Source: Rhodocyclaceae bacterium
GTDB taxonomy: Bacteria > Pseudomonadota > Gammaproteobacteria > Burkholderiales > Rhodocyclaceae
Assembly: GCA_027492775.1 (NCBI GenBank)
Contig: JAPUEC010000214.1
Span: 1 to 40,313, forward strand
Reading direction: 5' to 3'
DNA: 40,313 bases
Part shown: positions 16,376 through 24,727 of the stretch, piece after piece
How the letters are laid out: each line of letters begins with the position of its first letter
Numbering within the stretch: the first letter of the stretch is position 1
Translations under genes and position numbers: made by a program
Notes under the pieces: generated by a model
Database searches by the model: none
Told to the model about the DNA's origin: nothing
What the model saw: only the letters and a program-made list of their open reading frames with translations

Positions 16376-17047
16376 ATGTCTGACATTGCCCCCCAACATT
16401 CCGTACTTGGCCGCACCGGCGCCGCGGCGTTTTCATTTCTCCCGGTCATCGTTTTGATCGCCGGCGTCGCGCTCATGGCAATTGCCGCCCGCTACCCCGT
16501 CGTGGCCGCGCAGGATTTCGGCGATGGCTTGACCATCGCGGCGACCGAACCGGTCGCACTGACCAAGCCGGAAGCGCCGGAAGAACGCTTGACGCCCCGC
16601 ATGCAGGCGGCCCTCGATTACGCCGCTCGCCGCTACCGGGTTTCCTCCGCCGCCCTGCAGCCCATTTTCGAAGCCGCCCAGAGCAACGCTGCCGAACTGG
16701 GTCTCGATCCCCTGCTGATCGTCGCCGTCATTGCCATCGAATCGCGCTTCAATCCCTTCGCCGAAAGCGAAATGGGCGCTCAAGGGCTGATGCAGGTGAT
16801 TCCCCGTTTCCATAAGGAAAAGCTGCCCGCCGATGCCGGCAAGCTGCCCTTCTTCGACCCCGTCATCAATGTCCAGGTGGGTGCCCAGGCGCTGCATGAA
16901 TACATCCGCCGCGGCGGGATCAATGGCGGGCTGCAGCAATTCGCCGGCGCTTCCGACGATCCCGAGCAAGGTTACGCCGCCAAGGTCCTGGCGGAAAAGG
17001 AGCGGCTCGAACAAGCTGGCCGCCGCCGCTCGGTGCAGGCGATTTAA
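16376..17047 (+). CDS. Membrane-anchored SLT-type lytic transglycosylase
   Basis: 223 residues from ATG 16376, which has AAGGAG upstream; the frame is open further upstream but the ribosome-binding site decides. A single hydrophobic segment at about 20-37 (FLPVIVLIAGVALMAIAA) should anchor it in the inner membrane with the catalytic domain in the periplasm. The SLT domain covers about 85-215. The catalytic Glu122 is in AVIAIESRFNPFAES, followed by the GAQGLMQVIPRFH motif and, later, DPVINVQVGAQAL and the GGINGGLQQFAGA loop. Such enzymes cleave peptidoglycan to 1,6-anhydromuramyl products. Preceded by a strong promoter with a long leader and followed by a hairpin at 17055-17074, so it is probably a single-gene unit. 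Confidence 0.9.
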   Translation: MSDIAPQHSVLGRTGAAAFSFLPVIVLIAGVALMAIAARYPVVAAQDFGDGLTIAATEPVALTKPEAPEERLTPRMQAALDYAARRYRVSSAALQPIFEAAQSNAAELGLDPLLIVAVIAIESRFNPFAESEMGAQGLMQVIPRFHKEKLPADAGKLPFFDPVINVQVGAQALHEYIRRGGINGGLQQFAGASDDPEQGYAAKVLAEKERLEQAGRRRSVQAI

Positions 17048-17054
17048 CCGCCTG

Positions 17055-17074
17055 GTGGGCGTTGAATCGCCCAC
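17055..17074 (+). terminator. Hairpin after the lytic transglycosylase gene
   Basis: GTGGGCG (17055-17061) and CGCCCAC (17068-17074) form a perfect 7-bp stem with loop TTGAAT, 7 bases after the stop codon. A weak CCCTTTCCC tract follows a few bases later, so termination may be partial. The remaining sequence to 17267 shows no gene. Confidence 0.55.
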
Positions 17075-17267
17075 GTGCCCGCCCTTTCCCTGCATAGGAT
17101 AGCGGCGGGCCCTCGACGGCGTTGAATCAGCCGAAGCGCGCCCCTCCCGGCCCGCGCCATCCCCATTCCAAGTCGCAGCGCGCCGCTATTCGGTCCGAGC
17201 GGACGGTAGATTCAAAAAGGACGCGAATCGCGGCCAACTCTTGCTGGCGCCGGATTAAAATTCGGGG

Positions 17268-18692
17268 ATGTCAGCGTCACCGCCCGTTCCAGTCCGCGCT
17301 TCACCGCATCTCATCGCCGCCTTGGCGGCCGCGTTGCCGCGCGGCGGCCTCCTGTCCGAGGAGGAAGACCTCCGACCGTACGAGTGCGATGCGCTCGCCG
17401 CCCATACCACCATGCCGCTCGCCGTGTGCCTCCCGGAAACGGAGGAGCAGGTGCGCGACGTGCTGCGCATCTGCCATCTGCTGGGCGTGCCGGTGGTATC
17501 GCGGGGCGCGGGAACCGGCCTGTCCGGCGGCGCCATGCCGCACGCGGCCGGGGTCGTCCTGTCGCTGGCCAAGCTCAATCGCATCCTGCGTGTCGACCCC
17601 GCGGCCCGACTGGTGGTGGCGCAATCCGGCGCGACCAATCAATCGGTTTCCGACGCCGCGGCGCCCCATGGGCTTTACTTCGCACCCGATCCATCATCGC
17701 AAATCGTTTGCACGCTGGGTGGCAACGTGGCGGAAAACGCCGGCGGCATCCATTGCGTCAAGTACGGCCTCACCGTGCATCACGTGTTGCGGGTGCGCGC
17801 CCTGACCTGCGAGGGCGAGGTCTTGGAAATCGGGCTCGAAGCGCCGGATTCGCCGGGCTACGACCTCCTGGCGTTGATGAATGGTTCGGAAGGCACCCTC
17901 GCCGTGATCACGGAAGTGACCGTCCGCCTGCTTCCCAAGCCGGCTGCGGCGCGGGTGGCCCTGGCATCGTTCGGCGACATCAGTTCCGCCGGGGCGGCCG
18001 TGGCGGCGATCTTCGCCGCCGGCATCATCCCTTCCGGGTTGGAATTGATGGACAAGGCGACCGTTCGCGCCGTCTCGCGCTACATCGACGCCGGCTACGA
18101 CCCGGAAGCCGAGGCCGTGCTCTTGTGCGAGGTGGATGGCACGCCCGAGGAAGTGGATGCCGACATCGACGCCGCCAGCCGGGTTTTCGCGGCTTGCGGT
18201 GCCTTGCAGGTGCGCGTTTCCACATCCGAAGCCGAGCGCCAGGAATTGTGGGCCGGGCGCAAGGCTGCCTTCCCCGCGGTCAGTGCCATCAAGCCCGATT
18301 ACTACTGCCTCGACGGCAGCATCCCCCGCAAGCGCCTGGCGGAAATGCTGGCGGCGATCGAGGGCATGACCAAAAAGTACGGGTTGCCCTGCATCAACGT
18401 CTTTCACGCCGGCGACGGCAACCTGCACCCGCTCATCCTCTTCGACAGCCGCGAACCGGGCGAGTGGGAGCGCGCCATGGCTTTCGGTGGCGAAATCCTG
18501 GAAAAAACGGTCGCCTGCGGCGGCGCCATTACCGGCGAACACGGCGTTGGCGTGGAAAAGCTCGAATACATGGCGGTGCAGTTCTCTCCCGCCGAAATGG
18601 CGATCTTGCAAGGAATCCGCCTCGCCTTCGACGAAGTGGCACTGCTCAATCCCGGCAAGGCGGTGCCGGTGCCCATGGAGGTTGCATGCTGA
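17268..18692 (+). CDS. glcD: Glycolate oxidase, FAD-linked subunit GlcD
   Basis: 474 residues. GlcD oxidises glycolate to glyoxylate with FAD and passes electrons through GlcF to the quinone pool. The FAD-binding PCMH domain has SRGAGTGLSGGAMP, DPSSQIVCTLGGNVAENAGG and MNGSEGTLAVITEVTVRLLPKP. The C-terminal FAD-linked oxidase domain has NVFHAGDGNLHPLILFD and GGAITGEHGVGVEK, the HxGDGNLHP and GEHG signatures of D-lactate/glycolate dehydrogenases. Its stop overlaps the glcE start by 7 bases. Without a tested substrate, D-2-hydroxyacid dehydrogenase activity is an alternative, but the glcDEF order supports glycolate. Confidence 0.93.
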   Translation: MSASPPVPVRASPHLIAALAAALPRGGLLSEEEDLRPYECDALAAHTTMPLAVCLPETEEQVRDVLRICHLLGVPVVSRGAGTGLSGGAMPHAAGVVLSLAKLNRILRVDPAARLVVAQSGATNQSVSDAAAPHGLYFAPDPSSQIVCTLGGNVAENAGGIHCVKYGLTVHHVLRVRALTCEGEVLEIGLEAPDSPGYDLLALMNGSEGTLAVITEVTVRLLPKPAAARVALASFGDISSAGAAVAAIFAAGIIPSGLELMDKATVRAVSRYIDAGYDPEAEAVLLCEVDGTPEEVDADIDAASRVFAACGALQVRVSTSEAERQELWAGRKAAFPAVSAIKPDYYCLDGSIPRKRLAEMLAAIEGMTKKYGLPCINVFHAGDGNLHPLILFDSREPGEWERAMAFGGEILEKTVACGGAITGEHGVGVEKLEYMAVQFSPAEMAILQGIRLAFDEVALLNPGKAVPVPMEVAC

Positions 18693-19741
18693 GCTTGCAA
18701 GCGCTCTCCGAGCGCGTTGGTGCCGCAGCTGAAAGTGGCACCGCCTTGCGCCTGCGCGGCGGCGGCAGCAAGGATTTCTACGGCGGCCTGCTGGCGGGGG
18801 AAGTCCTCGATCTTTCCGGCTATCGCGGTGTGGTCGATTACGACCCGGATGAACTCTGCATCACCGCGCGCTGCGGGACACCGCTTGCTGAGATCGAGGC
18901 GCTGCTTGCGGAAAAAGGCCAGATGCTGGCCTTTGAGCCGCCGCATTTCGGCGCCGCCACTTTCGGCGGTGCCATCGCCGCCGGCCTGTCCGGCCCCCGC
19001 CGCGCCCAGACCGGCGCCGTCCGCGATTTCATTCTCGGCGTGCGCATCGTCGATGGCCGGGGGCAGATCCTCAATTTCGGCGGGCGGGTGATGAAGAACG
19101 TCGCCGGCTACGACGTTTCCCGCCTCATGGTCGGCAGCCTGGGCACGCTCGGCATCGTTGCCGAAGCAACCATGAAATTGCTGCCGCGGCCCGCTTGCGA
19201 AGTCACCTTGGCTTTCGAACTCGATCAGGCAGCCGCCATCGAAGCGCTCAACCGCTGGGCGGGGCAGGCTTTTCCCCTCTCGGCTTCCATCTGGCACGAC
19301 GGCGTTTTGCAACTGCGCCTTTCGGGCGCGGCGGCAGCGGTCAAGGCTGCGCAGGCCCGCCTGGGTGGCGAAGCGCATGATGCGCCGGGCTTCTGGAATG
19401 ACGTGCGCGAACACCGACATCCGGCCTTTCAAAACGAGGTGCTGTGGCGCCTCGCCCTGCCTTCAGCCGTCGCCCCCTTGCCGTTGCCGGGCGAGGTGAC
19501 GCTGGAGTGGAATGGCGGCCAGCGCTGGCTGCGCACCGAGGCGGATGCCGAGACGGTGCGCCGCGTCGCGCGCGAAGCCGGCGGGCACGCCGTGCTTTTC
19601 CGCGCGCCGGAATCGATGCGCTGCCTCGAAGGCCCTTTCGCGCCGCTGGCTCCGGCGGTTCTGGCGCTGCACCGCCGGCTGAAAAAGGTCTTCGACCCCA
19701 GTGGCATCCTCAATCCTGGCCGCATGACGGCGGAGTTCTGA
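18686..19741 (+). CDS. glcE: Glycolate oxidase subunit GlcE
   Basis: 351 residues, as in E. coli (350). It begins within the end of glcD at ATG 18686 with GGAGG upstream, so translation is probably coupled. The N-terminal half is an FAD-binding PCMH domain with ALRLRGGGSKDFYGG, FGAATFGGAIAAGLSGPRR and NFGGRVMKNVAGYDVSRLMVGSLGTLGI. The GRVMKNVAGYD..RLM.GS.GTLG signature is characteristic of GlcE. The C-terminus ends KKVFDPSGILNPGRM as in the FAD-linked oxidase family. It forms the membrane-associated complex with GlcD and GlcF. Confidence 0.94.
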   Translation: MLSLQALSERVGAAAESGTALRLRGGGSKDFYGGLLAGEVLDLSGYRGVVDYDPDELCITARCGTPLAEIEALLAEKGQMLAFEPPHFGAATFGGAIAAGLSGPRRAQTGAVRDFILGVRIVDGRGQILNFGGRVMKNVAGYDVSRLMVGSLGTLGIVAEATMKLLPRPACEVTLAFELDQAAAIEALNRWAGQAFPLSASIWHDGVLQLRLSGAAAAVKAAQARLGGEAHDAPGFWNDVREHRHPAFQNEVLWRLALPSAVAPLPLPGEVTLEWNGGQRWLRTEADAETVRRVAREAGGHAVLFRAPESMRCLEGPFAPLAPAVLALHRRLKKVFDPSGILNPGRMTAEF

Positions 19742-19745
19742 CGCG

Positions 19746-20981
19746 ATGCACAGCCAGCTCGCCGATTTCATCCGCGATACCCCGGAAGGGCGCGAAGCCG
19801 CCGATATCCTCGGCAAATGCGTGCATTGCGGCTTCTGCAATGCCACCTGTCCGACCTACCAGCTGCTGGGCGATGAACTCGACGGGCCGCGCGGGCGCAT
19901 CTACCTGATCAAGGGTGCGCTCGAAGGCCGGCCGGTGACCGAGAAGACGCGCCTGCACCTTGACCGCTGCCTGACTTGCCTTGCCTGCGAGACCACCTGC
20001 CCGTCCGGAGTCAAGGTCGGCCATCTGCTGGACATCGGCCGCAAGATCGTTGCTGAGCGGGCGCCGCGACGGGCGCTGGATGCGGCGATGCGGGCCACGT
20101 TGCGCGGTTTTCTCCCGCGCCGCTGGCTGTTCTCGCCGGCGGCGAAGATGGGGCGTCTATTGCGGCCGCTGCTCCCCACCGCGCTTGCTGAAAAACTACC
20201 GGCGATGGCCACCGGCAAAGCCGCCGGTTCATCCGTCGCGACCCATCCGCGCAAGATGCTCATGCTTGCGGGTTGCGTTCAGCCGGCATTGGCGCCCAAC
20301 ATCAACGCGGCGACGGCGCGCGTCCTTGGCCGGCTTGGCATCGAACTGCGCGAAGCCCCGCGCGCTGGTTGCTGCGGCGCCTTGCGCCAACATCTCGACG
20401 ATGCGGCGGAAGCATTAAACGATGCCCGGCGCAATATCGACGCCTGGTGGCCGGAAATCCAGGCGGGTGCCGAGGCCGTTGTCGTCACCGCGTCAGGTTG
20501 CGGCGTTCAAGTGCGGGAATATGGATATCTGCTGCGCGACGATGGCGCCTACGCCGAAAAGGCGGCGCGGGTCAGCGCCCTTTGCCGCGATCCGTCGGAG
20601 GTGCTGGCGCTGGAAGCCGCGACGCTGCGGCCGTTGCTGGCTGAACGCCGGGCCGAGCGAGGCCGGCTGGCCTTTCATTCGCCCTGCAGCCTTCAACATG
20701 GCCTCAAGATCCGCGGCGTCGTCGAGCGGCTGCTGACGGAAGCCGGCTTTGCGCTGACGCCCGTTGCCGAATCGCACTTTTGCTGCGGCTCCGCGGGCAC
20801 CTACTCGCTCTTGCAACCGGAGCTGTCGCAAAAGCTCAAAACCCGCAAGCAGGCCGTGCTGACCGCGGGCGACCCCGGGGGCATCGCCACCGCCAATATC
20901 GGCTGCCTGACGCACCTCCTGGCGGGCAGCCCGGTGCCGGTTCGGCACTGGATCGAGCTGATCGACGAAATATTGCAGTGA
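19746..20981 (+). CDS. glcF: Glycolate oxidase iron-sulfur subunit GlcF
   Basis: 411 residues, as expected (E. coli 407). Two [4Fe-4S] clusters are marked by CVHCGFCNATCPTY and CLTCLACETTCPSGV near residues 22-85. Two CCG-type cysteine-rich domains follow, with GCCGALRQHLDD and CCGSAGTYSLLQPE. This is the layout of GlcF and of succinate dehydrogenase subunit E-like proteins. It begins 4 bp after the glcE stop. It carries electrons from the flavin subunits towards quinone. Followed at 10 bp by the HDOD gene, so the transcript may continue. Confidence 0.95.
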   Translation: MHSQLADFIRDTPEGREAADILGKCVHCGFCNATCPTYQLLGDELDGPRGRIYLIKGALEGRPVTEKTRLHLDRCLTCLACETTCPSGVKVGHLLDIGRKIVAERAPRRALDAAMRATLRGFLPRRWLFSPAAKMGRLLRPLLPTALAEKLPAMATGKAAGSSVATHPRKMLMLAGCVQPALAPNINAATARVLGRLGIELREAPRAGCCGALRQHLDDAAEALNDARRNIDAWWPEIQAGAEAVVVTASGCGVQVREYGYLLRDDGAYAEKAARVSALCRDPSEVLALEAATLRPLLAERRAERGRLAFHSPCSLQHGLKIRGVVERLLTEAGFALTPVAESHFCCGSAGTYSLLQPELSQKLKTRKQAVLTAGDPGGIATANIGCLTHLLAGSPVPVRHWIELIDEILQ

Positions 20982-20991
20982 AGGAGCAATC

Positions 20992-21873
20992 ATGGCCGGG
21001 CCATCGATACAAGACACCCTGAAAACCATGGCGGTGCCCGATGCCGCCATGGCCAAGCGACTGATCGCGCAAGGCATGATGATTCCCGCCCAGCCACGGG
21101 TATTGGAAGAACTTCGCCAACAGATGCTGAAGAAGCAGTTCGACGTGCGGGTGCTGGCAAAGATCATCACCAGCGATCCCGGACTGGTGGCGATGCTGTT
21201 CAAGGCTTGCAACAATGCTGCCTACCGCATGCATCAGCCCTTCGATTCGGTCGAGGCGATCCTCCATGCCGTGGGCGTGCGCCAGACCTTCAATCTGGTA
21301 CAGGGCATCGCCGTCGCCAGTCTTCACGACAGCAAGCAGAACCATACCGGCTATGAGGCTTTCTGGGCGCGGTCCAACGCGATCGCCCAACTGGCCATGC
21401 TCATTGCCGACGATCGCATCACCGTCTGCAATCTTTTTCCCGACCAGGCCTATCTTGCGGGCATGTTCCACGATTGCGGCGTGCCGGTGTTGATGCGCCG
21501 GTTCCGCACTTATTGCAAGGAAATGCGGCTGAGCGAGCCGGGACGTTGGGTCGAACTGGCGGAAGAGGACAAGAAATACAATGCCGACCATTGCGTCGTC
21601 GGCTATTTCATCGGCAAACACTGGAACCTGCCGGATTTCATTTGCGATTGCATTCGCAACCACCATGAAATCGACCGCATCGGGCTGCATCAGTCGCGCA
21701 GCATGGTAGCGATTCTGCAAATGGCGATCCAGCTGTACTACGAGGACCAGATGGTCGCCAATCTCGAATGGGAACGGGTGCGCGAGGAGGTGTTGGTCGA
21801 ACTCGGCCTCCATGATGATGCGCTGGCGGAGTTTGCCGATGTCATTCTTGAGCGTTTCCATGCTCAGGCATGA
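20992..21873 (+). CDS. HDOD-domain signalling protein
   Basis: 293 residues; the start has AAGGAG upstream. The HDOD domain occupies about residues 25-230: IPAQPRVLEELRQQM, VLAKIITSDPGLVAMLFKACNN and a hydrophobic segment of HDOD type, then YLAGMFHDCGVPVL and CIRNHHEI. Some His/Asp pairs survive (FHDCG, NADH, NHH), so loss of phosphohydrolase activity cannot be assumed, although HDOD proteins are generally regarded as non-catalytic scaffolds. It lies 10 bp behind glcF and 59 bp before a PP2C phosphatase gene in the same direction. That arrangement suggests a signalling pair rather than a part of glycolate metabolism. The target is unknown. Confidence 0.88.
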   Translation: MAGPSIQDTLKTMAVPDAAMAKRLIAQGMMIPAQPRVLEELRQQMLKKQFDVRVLAKIITSDPGLVAMLFKACNNAAYRMHQPFDSVEAILHAVGVRQTFNLVQGIAVASLHDSKQNHTGYEAFWARSNAIAQLAMLIADDRITVCNLFPDQAYLAGMFHDCGVPVLMRRFRTYCKEMRLSEPGRWVELAEEDKKYNADHCVVGYFIGKHWNLPDFICDCIRNHHEIDRIGLHQSRSMVAILQMAIQLYYEDQMVANLEWERVREEVLVELGLHDDALAEFADVILERFHAQA

Positions 21874-21932
21874 GGGTTGACGCTAGCCGGCGGGCCAAAA
21901 AATCATGCTAACCTTCAATTTGGGAGGTCAGC

Positions 21933-22718
21933 ATGCCAATAACAATCGACGCCTGCTTCGCACAGCATCAGGGCGATCGGGAAGAACAGCAGGACCGGGT
22001 GGCCATCGTCGGCCATCCGCGGGTCAGGGGGGTGGCGCTCGCCGTTCTGGCGGACGGCATGGGGGGGCACACCGGCGGCTCGCTCGCAGCCGAGCAGGTC
22101 GTGCATACGGCGCGCAACAATCTCGCGCACTTTTCGCCCACAGAGGACGAGCCCCAGCACATGCTGGAAAACAGCCTGCACGAAGCGCACACCATGATCA
22201 AGATGTCGCGGTTCATGAACGAAAAAGACCCCCACAGCACCGCCGTGATCCTGCTCATGCAGCCGGGACGCATCAGCTGGAGCCATTGCGGCGACAGCCG
22301 CCTTTACTGGTTCCGCGGCGATCAGATGGCTTTTCAGACCACAGATCATTCCTACGTCGAGCACTTGATCGCCGGCGGCAAGATCACGCGCGAGGAGGCG
22401 CTGACCCATCCTTATCGCAATGTGCTGCTGACTTCGCTCGGCGGCGGCGAGGTGCCGAAGATCGATTTCGGCGAGATGCGCGATCCGGAAAGCGGCGATA
22501 GCTTCCTGCTTTGTTCGGATGGTCTCTGGGGCTATTTCGAGGCGGCGGAATTGGGCGGCGTCATTGCCGCCTTTCCGGCCAAGGAGGCGTGCGAGATTCT
22601 GCTCAAGCGGGCACGCGAGCGCGCTTCTGGCGATGGCGACAATTGCTCGCTGGCGATCATCAAACTCAAGGAATTCGAAGCGCCGAAAGCCCGGGTGGCG
22701 CCGCGTTCGCCCACCTGA
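21933..22718 (+). CDS. PP2C-family serine/threonine phosphatase
   Basis: 261 residues. PPM/PP2C motifs are in order: QGDREEQQDR, AVLADGMGGHTGG (metal-binding Asp41), STAVILL, HCGDSRLYWFRG, TTDHSYVEHLIAGGKITREEA, NVLLTSLGGG, LLCSDGLWGYF and GDGDNCSLAI. The metal-binding aspartates in DGMGG, SDGLW and GDN are all present, so it should be active with Mn or Mg. The start has GGGAGG upstream. Bacterial relatives (Stp/PppA type) reverse Ser/Thr kinase action, and some work with type VI secretion. No kinase or secretion gene is nearby, so the partner is unknown. The HDOD gene upstream is the only possible functional neighbour. Convergent with the helicase gene. Confidence 0.93.
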   Translation: MPITIDACFAQHQGDREEQQDRVAIVGHPRVRGVALAVLADGMGGHTGGSLAAEQVVHTARNNLAHFSPTEDEPQHMLENSLHEAHTMIKMSRFMNEKDPHSTAVILLMQPGRISWSHCGDSRLYWFRGDQMAFQTTDHSYVEHLIAGGKITREEALTHPYRNVLLTSLGGGEVPKIDFGEMRDPESGDSFLLCSDGLWGYFEAAELGGVIAAFPAKEACEILLKRARERASGDGDNCSLAIIKLKEFEAPKARVAPRSPT

Positions 22719-22768
22719 ACGGTCAAGGGGTGAAAGAATCTGCGGCGCGAAGCTGGCGCCGTCGACGG

Positions 22769-24217
22769 CTACTTCTTGCCGAGACCGCCGAGCAATGCGG
22801 CGACGATCTTGCGCGGCTTCAGTCCCTCCGGCTGCGGCGGCGGCTTGGGAGAATCGGGAACTTCGCCGCGCGGCTCGTAAGGCTTGCTGAAATCGAAGCC
22901 GTCCGGGGCGACCGGCGCGCGCTTCGCCGGCTTGTGCGCGAGCGGAGCCTTGGCGGGCGGCGGGCTGCGTTTTTTCTTGTTGCCCGGCGGGTATTCGTAG
23001 CTTTCCTCGGGTTCGAAACCCGCAATCTCGATCTGCTCGAGCGGGCGCTTGATCAGCTTCTCGATATCCACCAGATAGGCGACTTCCGCCGCACAGGCCA
23101 GCGAAATGGCGATGCCGAGCTTGCCAGCGCGTCCGGTGCGGCCGGTGCGGTGCACGTAATCCTCCGGCACGTGCGGCAGTTCGTAATTGATGACGTAGGG
23201 CAGATCGTCGATGTCGAGGCCGCGCGCGGCGACGTCGGTAGCGACGAGATAGTGGATTTCGCCAGCCTTGAAGGCATCCAGCGCCTTGATGCGCTCGAGC
23301 TGGCTCTTGTCTCCATGGATGGCGTCAGCCCGGATGCCAGCGCGCTGAAGTTCGCGGGCAAGCCGCGAGCAGCCCTGCTTGGTGCGGACGAAAACAATGC
23401 TCTGGGTGATCTCGCCGGATTTGAGGAGCTTGATCAAGAGGCCGCGCTTGCCGTATTCCGAAACCGGATGCACGCGGTGGGTGACGGTTTCGGATACCGT
23501 GTTGCGCTGCGCCACTTCGACCAGCACGGGCGATTTCAGCATGGAATCGGCCAGGCGCTTGATTTCCTCGGAGAACGTTGCCGAGAAGAGCAGGCTCTGG
23601 CGGGCGGCCGGCAGCATGTTGAGAATGCGCTTGATGTCGGGAATGAAGCCCATGTCGAGCATGCGGTCGGCTTCGTCGAGGATCAGCACCTGAACCGAAT
23701 TGAAGCTGACGCTCTTTTGTTCGACGTGATCAAGCAGGCGCCCCGGCGTGGCGACGAGAATTTCGACGCCTTTGCGCAACTCCTCGATCTGCGGGCGGAT
23801 ATCGACGCCGCCGAAAGCGCACATGCAGCGCAGCGGCACGTGCTTGCTGTAAGTCTTGACCGATTCGTGCACCTGGAGCGCGAGTTCGCGCGTCGGCGCC
23901 AGGATCAGGGCGCGCACCGGATGTTTGGCCGGAGAGGGGCTATTGCTCGCCAGTGGCAGCATGCGCTGCAGGATGGGCAGCGTGAAGGCGGCGGTTTTGC
24001 CGGTGCCGGTCTGGGCGCCGCCCATGATGTCGCGGCCAGCGAGAATTAGAGGAATTGCTTTCTGCTGGATCGGCGTGGGCTTGGTGTAGCCCTCGTCTGC
24101 GACTGCGCGTAGCAGCTCGGGTGCCAGGCCGAGATCGGCAAACGTGATTTCGGCGGCGGTTTCGGCGGCCGGCGCTTCGGCGTCGGGCATTTCTTCGGCG
24201 GGATTTGGATCAGGCAT
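22769..24217 (-). CDS. rhlE: DEAD-box ATP-dependent RNA helicase, RhlE-like
   Basis: 482 residues. All DEAD-box motifs are visible: Q motif (GYTKPTPIQ), Walker A (AQTGTGKT), PTRELA, TPGR, DEAD, SAT, ATDVAARGLDI and HRTGRTGR. The N-terminus is a short acidic Pro/Ala/Glu-rich tail, and the C-terminus (about 395-482) is a basic Lys/Pro-rich extension typical of RhlE-like proteins that bind RNA non-specifically. RhlE-type helicases help ribosome assembly and RNA turnover. The RhlE assignment within the DEAD family is by overall pattern and is less sure than the family. It is the last gene of the minus-strand block, 27 bp after the lipoprotein gene. Confidence 0.93.
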   Translation of the reverse strand: MPDPNPAEEMPDAEAPAAETAAEITFADLGLAPELLRAVADEGYTKPTPIQQKAIPLILAGRDIMGGAQTGTGKTAAFTLPILQRMLPLASNSPSPAKHPVRALILAPTRELALQVHESVKTYSKHVPLRCMCAFGGVDIRPQIEELRKGVEILVATPGRLLDHVEQKSVSFNSVQVLILDEADRMLDMGFIPDIKRILNMLPAARQSLLFSATFSEEIKRLADSMLKSPVLVEVAQRNTVSETVTHRVHPVSEYGKRGLLIKLLKSGEITQSIVFVRTKQGCSRLARELQRAGIRADAIHGDKSQLERIKALDAFKAGEIHYLVATDVAARGLDIDDLPYVINYELPHVPEDYVHRTGRTGRAGKLGIAISLACAAEVAYLVDIEKLIKRPLEQIEIAGFEPEESYEYPPGNKKKRSPPPAKAPLAHKPAKRAPVAPDGFDFSKPYEPRGEVPDSPKPPPQPEGLKPRKIVAALLGGLGKK

Positions 24218-24244
24218 GGGCCGGCATTATACGCCTTGCCGGGC

Positions 24245-24727
24245 TTACTTGGCGGGTGCTTTCTCGGCGGGCTTTTCAGCCGGCGCCTTGTCGGCCGGTT
24301 TTTCCGGCGCTTTTTCGCCCGCCTTTTCCGTGGTTTTTTCCGCCGGCTTTTCCGCCTTCACGCGGGGAATCGGCCTTGTATCCGCTTCGTCATCGCCCGC
24401 GGCTTGACGACGCTTGCGGGCGCCCGGCGGTTCCGCGGGCGGAAGCTGCGGTTCGATGGTCTCGATCTTGTTTTCGCGCATGTAGGCGTCCATGTCGCGC
24501 CAGCCGGCAAAAACCGCGGACTTGGGCAGCCAGCTATAAATGGCGTAGCAATCCTCGATGGCGCGCCCCGACTGCCGGCAGCCGCCGCCGACGGCGCGGC
24601 CCTCCGCTTCCTGACGCGCCTCTTTCCTGGCCGTGTCCTCGAGGCCGAGCGTCTGGTTCACCTGGTCGCACCCGGCGAGCAGGATCAGCGTGGCGGCGAA
24701 AAGAAAAGTCTGGCGCATGGGCATCAT
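24245..24727 (-). CDS. Small lipoprotein with charged repeat tail, coupled to the kinase gene
   Basis: 160 residues from ATG 24727, or shorter from ATG 24724 or 24718. The N-terminus has a lipoprotein signal: MRQTFLFAATLILLAGC, with lipobox LLAGC. The middle part has GGGCRQSGRAIEDCYAIY, a paired-cysteine segment, followed by WLPKSAVFAGWRDMDAYMREN. The last third is a Lys/Ala/Pro/Glu repeat of the type EKPAEK and EKAPEK. Position +2 after the lipobox Cys is Asp, which in E. coli-type rules means inner-membrane retention. The start codon overlaps the kinase stop as ATGA, so translation is probably coupled. Function unknown; a role in the envelope or as an accessory to the kinase is inference. 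Confidence 0.82.
   Translation of the reverse strand: MMPMRQTFLFAATLILLAGCDQVNQTLGLEDTARKEARQEAEGRAVGGGCRQSGRAIEDCYAIYSWLPKSAVFAGWRDMDAYMRENKIETIEPQLPPAEPPGARKRRQAAGDDEADTRPIPRVKAEKPAEKTTEKAGEKAPEKPADKAPAEKPAEKAPAK

Noticed and set aside
22511..24049. A 512-residue plus-strand frame opposite the DEAD-box helicase
   Set aside because: All helicase motifs are on the minus strand; this frame has no recognisable family.
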